Source: Streptomyces dangxiongensis (GTDB lineage Bacteria > Actinomycetota > Actinomycetes > Streptomycetales > Streptomycetaceae). From it: a DNA stretch of 64,000 nucleotides. Positions 61,003-64,000 of the stretch are shown one piece after another. The notes beneath the pieces are model-generated. The model saw nothing but the letters and a program-made list of their open reading frames with translations. It searched no databases and was not told the origin of the DNA. The DNA lies in NCBI RefSeq assembly GCF_003675325.1, contig NZ_CP033073.1:3038001-3102000 (forward strand), read 5' to 3'. The position numbers and the translations under genes were made by a program. Each line of letters begins with the position of its first letter. Within the stretch, counting starts at the first letter, position 1.

Positions 61003-61608
61003 ATGAGCTTTGGCGACCCGAACAACCCCTACGGCGCGCCCCAGGGCCAGCAGCCCGGATACCCGCCCCCGCCCCCGCAGGGCCAGCCCGGCTACGGCTA
61101 CCCGGCCGCCCCCCAGGGACAGCCCGGTTACGGCTACCCGGCCGCGCCGCCGCTCCAGCAGCACGGCTACGGCCTCCCGATGGAGATGCCCGGCCTGATG
61201 AAGACCGCCCGGGTGCTGCTGTTCATCCTGGCCGGTTTCCAGATCCTGGTCGGTTTCATCATCGGAGCGACGGTCGGTGCCGTCCAGGACGTGTCCAACG
61301 GTGTCGGCTCCGGTGACAGCACCGACGGCCTGGCCGGTCTGGGCTATCTCTTCGCGGCGCTGCTGCTGGGCCTGGGCGCGCTGTCGATCTTCCTGGGCGT
61401 GAAGTTCAAGAACGGCGGCAGCGGCATCCGCATCACCACGATCGTCTACGCGGGTCTGATGATCCTCGGCGGCATCACCAACATGGTCAACGGCGCGAAC
61501 GGCTCCGCGACCTTCGGCGGGCTGATCTCGCTGGCCATGGCCGGCATCATCCTGGCGTCGATGGTCACCGGCGCCGCCTCGGCGTGGTTCAACCGTCCGC
61601 GGTACTGA
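61003..61608 (+). CDS. Membrane protein with Pro/Gly/Tyr-rich N terminus
   Basis: 201 residues. The first 60 are a disordered cytoplasmic segment with tandem repeats related to [12 protein letters not shown], often seen in actinomycete membrane proteins. Then come four hydrophobic helices: [60 protein letters not shown] and [20 protein letters not shown]. Family not recognised beyond this architecture; function unknown. ATG at 61003 with GGAGGAAAG upstream fixes the start. Divergent from folD, convergent with the two-component genes. Confidence 0.85.
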   Translation: MSFGDPNNPYGAPQGQQPGYPPPPPQGQPGYGYPAAPQGQPGYGYPAAPPLQQHGYGLPMEMPGLMKTARVLLFILAGFQILVGFIIGATVGAVQDVSNGVGSGDSTDGLAGLGYLFAALLLGLGALSIFLGVKFKNGGSGIRITTIVYAGLMILGGITNMVNGANGSATFGGLISLAMAGIILASMVTGAASAWFNRPRY

Positions 61609-61639
61609 GCCGCCGGGGCCCGATGTCCCGGGGCCGTGT

Positions 61640-61657
61640 CCCGTCCGGCCGGACGGG
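61640..61657. terminator. Palindromic hairpin between convergent genes
   Basis: CCCGTCC-GGCC-GGACGGG is a self-complementary stem with a 4-base turn, flanked by further pairing GGCCG/CGGCC. It lies between the end of the Pro/Gly/Tyr-rich membrane protein (61608) and of the response regulator (61690), so it could serve both directions. Confidence 0.65.
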
Positions 61658-61689
61658 GCGCGGCCCGCTGCGTCTCCCGGGCCGCCGGC

Positions 61690-62334
61690 TCACTGGTCCA
61701 GGTAGGTCAGGACGGCCAGCACCCGGCGGTTGTCGCCGTCCGTCGGGAGCAGGCCCAGCTTGGTGAAGATGTTGCTGATGTGCTTGGCCACCGCCTTCTC
61801 GGTGACGAACAGGGCCGCCGCGATGCCCGCGTTGGAGCGGCCCTGGGCGAGGAGTTCGAGCACCTCGCGCTCCCGTCCGGTCAGACTGCCGACGGACTCG
61901 TCGCGCTCCTTGCGGACCAGTAGCTGGGAGATGACCTCGGGGTCCATGGCCGTGCCGCCCGCGGCCACCCGCTGGATGGAGTCCAGGAACTGGGCGCCGT
62001 TGGTGACGCGGTCCTTGAGCATGTAGCCGACGCCCCGGCCGCCGCTGGTGAGCAGCTCGCGGGCGTAGAGGGGTTCGACGTACTGGGAGAGCAGGAGCAC
62101 CGCGAGGTCCGGGTTCTCCTTGCGCGCGGCCAGGACGGCGCGCAGGCCCTCGTCGGTGAAGTTCGGCGGGAGCCGGACGTCGACGACGGCGACGTCCGGC
62201 TGTTCCCTGCCCAGTGCCTCGAGCAGGTCGGTGCCGTTGTCCACGGCGGCGACCACGTCGTGGCCGTAGGCCCCGAGCAGGCGGATCAGCCCGTCTCTCA
62301 GGAGGAAGTGGTCTTCGGCGAGGACAATACGCAC
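61690..62334 (-). CDS. NarL/FixJ-type response regulator
   Basis: Two-component regulator of 214 residues. Receiver domain: RIVLAEDHFLLRDGLIRLLG (acidic pair), VAVVDVRLPPNF (phospho-accepting Asp) and GYMLKDRVTN (Lys). C-terminal LuxR HTH: LTGREREVLELLAQGRSNAG, IAAALFVTEKAVAKHISNIF. GTG at 62334 starts inside the end of the kinase gene (37-base overlap), so the pair is coupled. It takes phosphate from the adjacent kinase; targets unknown. Confidence 0.94.
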   Translation of the reverse strand: MRIVLAEDHFLLRDGLIRLLGAYGHDVVAAVDNGTDLLEALGREQPDVAVVDVRLPPNFTDEGLRAVLAARKENPDLAVLLLSQYVEPLYARELLTSGGRGVGYMLKDRVTNGAQFLDSIQRVAAGGTAMDPEVISQLLVRKERDESVGSLTGREREVLELLAQGRSNAGIAAALFVTEKAVAKHISNIFTKLGLLPTDGDNRRVLAVLTYLDQ

Positions 62335-63620
62335 GGGATCTCCATCGTCACCATCGTCGGCCCGTTGACCGGACTGCTCAGGGCCAGCACGCCGTCGAAG
62401 GTGGCGAGCCGCCGCTCGATGCCCCGCAGGCCGGTGCCGCGGGAGGCGTCGGCGCCGCCGTGACCGTCGTCGGTGACGGTGATGTGGAGCATGCCGCGAT
62501 CGTAACGAAGATCGATCCAGGCCCGGTCGGCCCGCGCGTGCTTCGCGACATTGGTGAGGATCTCGGAGATGGCGAAGTAGGCGGCGGACTCGACCGGCAT
62601 CTCGGGGCGGCCGGGCAGATCGACCTGGACCTCGGTCCGTACGGGGCAGACCATGGCCAAGGCCCTTACGGCGTCGGTGAGTCCGCGGTCGGCGAGGACC
62701 GGCGGGTGGATGCCGCGGACCAGGTTGCGCAGTTCCTCCAGGGCCGCGGAGGAGGACTGGCGGGCCTCGATGAGCAGGGCGCGGACGGCCTCGGGGTTGG
62801 TCTCCAGCAGGTGCTCGGCCGCATCCAAGGTCATGCCCATGGCAACCAGACGGGCCTGGGCGCCGTCGTGCAGGTCCCGTTCGATCCTGCGGATCTCGGC
62901 CATCTGCGTATCCACCGCGTCGGAGCGGGTGGCGGCCAGGTGCTGGATCCTGCTGGCCATCAGCTCGCTCTCGCTCGGCGCGAGCATCGCCCTGGTGTAC
63001 AGGGCGTGCCGGCGCACCGCGCGCGGGGCCGCCCACAGGGCCAGCGGAAGCTGGAGCAGCCCGAGGACACCGGCGAGGACCGCCGTGGCCTGGCCCTCGA
63101 TCGGGATGAACTGGTACCACAGGCCGTCCCACTCGGTGGACAGCGGAACCCCGAAGAAGGCGAGGAAGACGCCCCACAGGCCGCTGAGGATCAGCGCGAG
63201 CGGGAAGAACGCCAGGAAGCCGCCGGCGAGCGGGTCGGTGAGCACCCAGACGTACTCGCGCCGGGTCTGCGGGTCGCTCATGATCCAGCGGTAGCGGGCG
63301 ACGGCACCGGAGGCACCCGCGGGCGCGGGCGGCAGCGGGCCGGGCGGCCCCGGGATCTCCACCCCCGCCCAGCGCCGCGCCAGTTCACGCTGGTGCGCGG
63401 CCAGGGAACGCACCCCCTCCATCGCCCGCGGCACCATGCCGAGGCCCGGACCGACCAGGCTGATCGCCCCGGACACGGCGAGGGAACGGCCGAAAGCCGC
63501 CGTCGACATCCAGCACAGCGCCATCGCCCGCCGCAGTCCCGTCATGCCGGCGGGCACCGAGAACCCTTGAATCGCCTCTGGCTGGCGGACCCCGCCGAGC
63601 TGCATCGTGCGGTCGTCCAT
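62298..63620 (-). CDS. Two-component sensor histidine kinase (NarL-system type)
   Basis: 440-residue membrane kinase. The N-terminal half holds a sensor-like module with hydrophobic segments (e.g. WMSTAAFGRSLAVSGAISLV, LAGGFLAFFPLALILSGLWG, ATAVLAGVLGLLQLPLALWA). HisKA_3 dimerisation domain: IRRIERDLHDGAQARLVAMG, with phospho-His in DLHDGAQ. HATPase_c follows: FAISEILTNVAKHARADRAW (N box), TVTDDGHGGADASRGTGLRG (D and G boxes). ATG at 63620. The signal sensed is unknown. It overlaps the regulator gene by 37 bases. Confidence 0.93.
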   Translation of the reverse strand: MDDRTMQLGGVRQPEAIQGFSVPAGMTGLRRAMALCWMSTAAFGRSLAVSGAISLVGPGLGMVPRAMEGVRSLAAHQRELARRWAGVEIPGPPGPLPPAPAGASGAVARYRWIMSDPQTRREYVWVLTDPLAGGFLAFFPLALILSGLWGVFLAFFGVPLSTEWDGLWYQFIPIEGQATAVLAGVLGLLQLPLALWAAPRAVRRHALYTRAMLAPSESELMASRIQHLAATRSDAVDTQMAEIRRIERDLHDGAQARLVAMGMTLDAAEHLLETNPEAVRALLIEARQSSSAALEELRNLVRGIHPPVLADRGLTDAVRALAMVCPVRTEVQVDLPGRPEMPVESAAYFAISEILTNVAKHARADRAWIDLRYDRGMLHITVTDDGHGGADASRGTGLRGIERRLATFDGVLALSSPVNGPTMVTMEIPCVLSSPKTTSS

Positions 63621-63819
63621 GCGACCCGCTCCTTCCTCGCCCTGCTCCGCCGTACGCGGCGCCGGTGTCGTACGTTCGTCGTGGGCCGAAGCGCCCGCCC
63701 CCTCATTGTGGTGGCGGAGGGGTGGCGAAATCGGTGGTGAAAACCCCCCTCTTGACGCTCCGTCCGAACTTTCGCGACGCGAACCCCGGTTCAGTGCGGT
63801 CTTTTCGACGCCGCGTCCG

Positions 63820-64000
63820 TCAGGGGCCGACGAACAACGACAGGGTGTCGGCCACGCAGGCGGCCCGGGGCTGCCCCTCGACCTCCACCGTCATCCGGAC
63901 GGCGGCCAGATGGCCGACGGGCGTCTCCCGCACCCCGGTGAGCTTCGCGCCGCCGCGCACCCGGGAGCCGACCGGCACCGGGTGCGGGAAACGCACCTTG
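63820..64000 (-). CDS. MaoC-like hydratase, C-terminal end only
   Basis: The window holds only about the last 59 codons, running to a stop at 63820. The translated segment KVRFPHPVPVGSRVRGGAKL, then HLAAVRMTVEVEGQPRAACV and a short end ADTLSLFVGP is the hallmark end of hot-dog fold MaoC/R-specific enoyl-CoA hydratase proteins (cf. NKVRFPxPVPVGSRVR and KPACVAE). The start lies outside the window. It is separated from the kinase gene by about 200 bases that hold the kinase promoter. Confidence 0.8.
   Translation of the reverse strand, partial: KVRFPHPVPVGSRVRGGAKLTGVRETPVGHLAAVRMTVEVEGQPRAACVADTLSLFVGP

Overview
This window is high-GC actinomycete chromosome, almost certainly Streptomyces. The GC content is about 72%, codon third positions are strongly G/C, GTG starts and ATGA/GTGA stop-start overlaps are common, and the families are typical of the genus (ECF sigma/membrane-partner pairs, an HTH-DUF2690 protein, DUF3017 next to folD, an SCO4848-type membrane protein). 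From memory the gene order resembles the S. coelicolor core chromosome in the SCO48xx range; this was not checked. I see no transposase, integrase, prophage or CRISPR array.

Layout. 1-6890 (minus): nucleoside uptake and salvage, with a BMP-family lipoprotein, ABC ATPase, two permeases, cdd and deoA in one tightly coupled run. 7183-8418: an M20 amidohydrolase. 8757-17720: a surface-glycopolymer locus with nonulosonate (NeuB, NeuA-HAD fusion) synthesis genes, two polysialyltransferase-like proteins, two other glycosyltransferases and an acyltransferase. This gene set fits a Kdn-type teichulosonic acid. 17834-19414: a cobalamin-dependent mutase subunit. 19729-23584: two tandem paralogous ECF sigma/membrane-partner modules. 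23703-27395: two unknown genes, a secreted GH20 hexosaminidase and an OHCU-decarboxylase-like gene. 27586-31022: the sdhCDAB operon with a strong terminator. 31145-39447: an FG-GAP secreted protein, VOC protein, TetR regulator, family-5 solute-binding protein, DD-carboxypeptidase-like protein, BrkB-like protein, a DprE2-like reductase and a 2'-5' RNA ligase-like protein. 39598-42288: trpS and glyA, the latter under a clear ZTP riboswitch. 42366-48220: small metabolic genes, a YgiB/YgiC-like pair, an EamA transporter, a MocR regulator divergent from an AhpD-like gene, and a PEP-mutase-family gene. 48227-55582 (minus): a choline/glycine-betaine operon (betB, betA, ABC ATPase, fused double permease, binding protein). 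56100-56172 (minus): an unusual tRNA-Gly(UCC) with its own terminator, downstream of mdh. 57576-64000: an HTH-DUF2690 protein, DUF3017, folD, a Pro/Gly/Tyr-rich membrane protein, a two-component system and the end of a MaoC-like gene.

How genes work together: the bmp-cdd-deoA run imports and degrades nucleosides; the bet operon imports choline or betaine and oxidises choline to betaine; sdh and mdh are adjacent TCA steps; glyA, folD and the ZTP riboswitch belong to one-carbon metabolism.

Two cautions. At least five otherwise intact genes (deoA, the BMP lipoprotein, a glycosyltransferase, the PEP-mutase-family gene and the betaine ABC ATPase) carry a single frameshift, mostly at short homopolymers or simple repeats, which looks more like sequence error than decay. 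Several GTG/ATG start choices are uncertain and are flagged.
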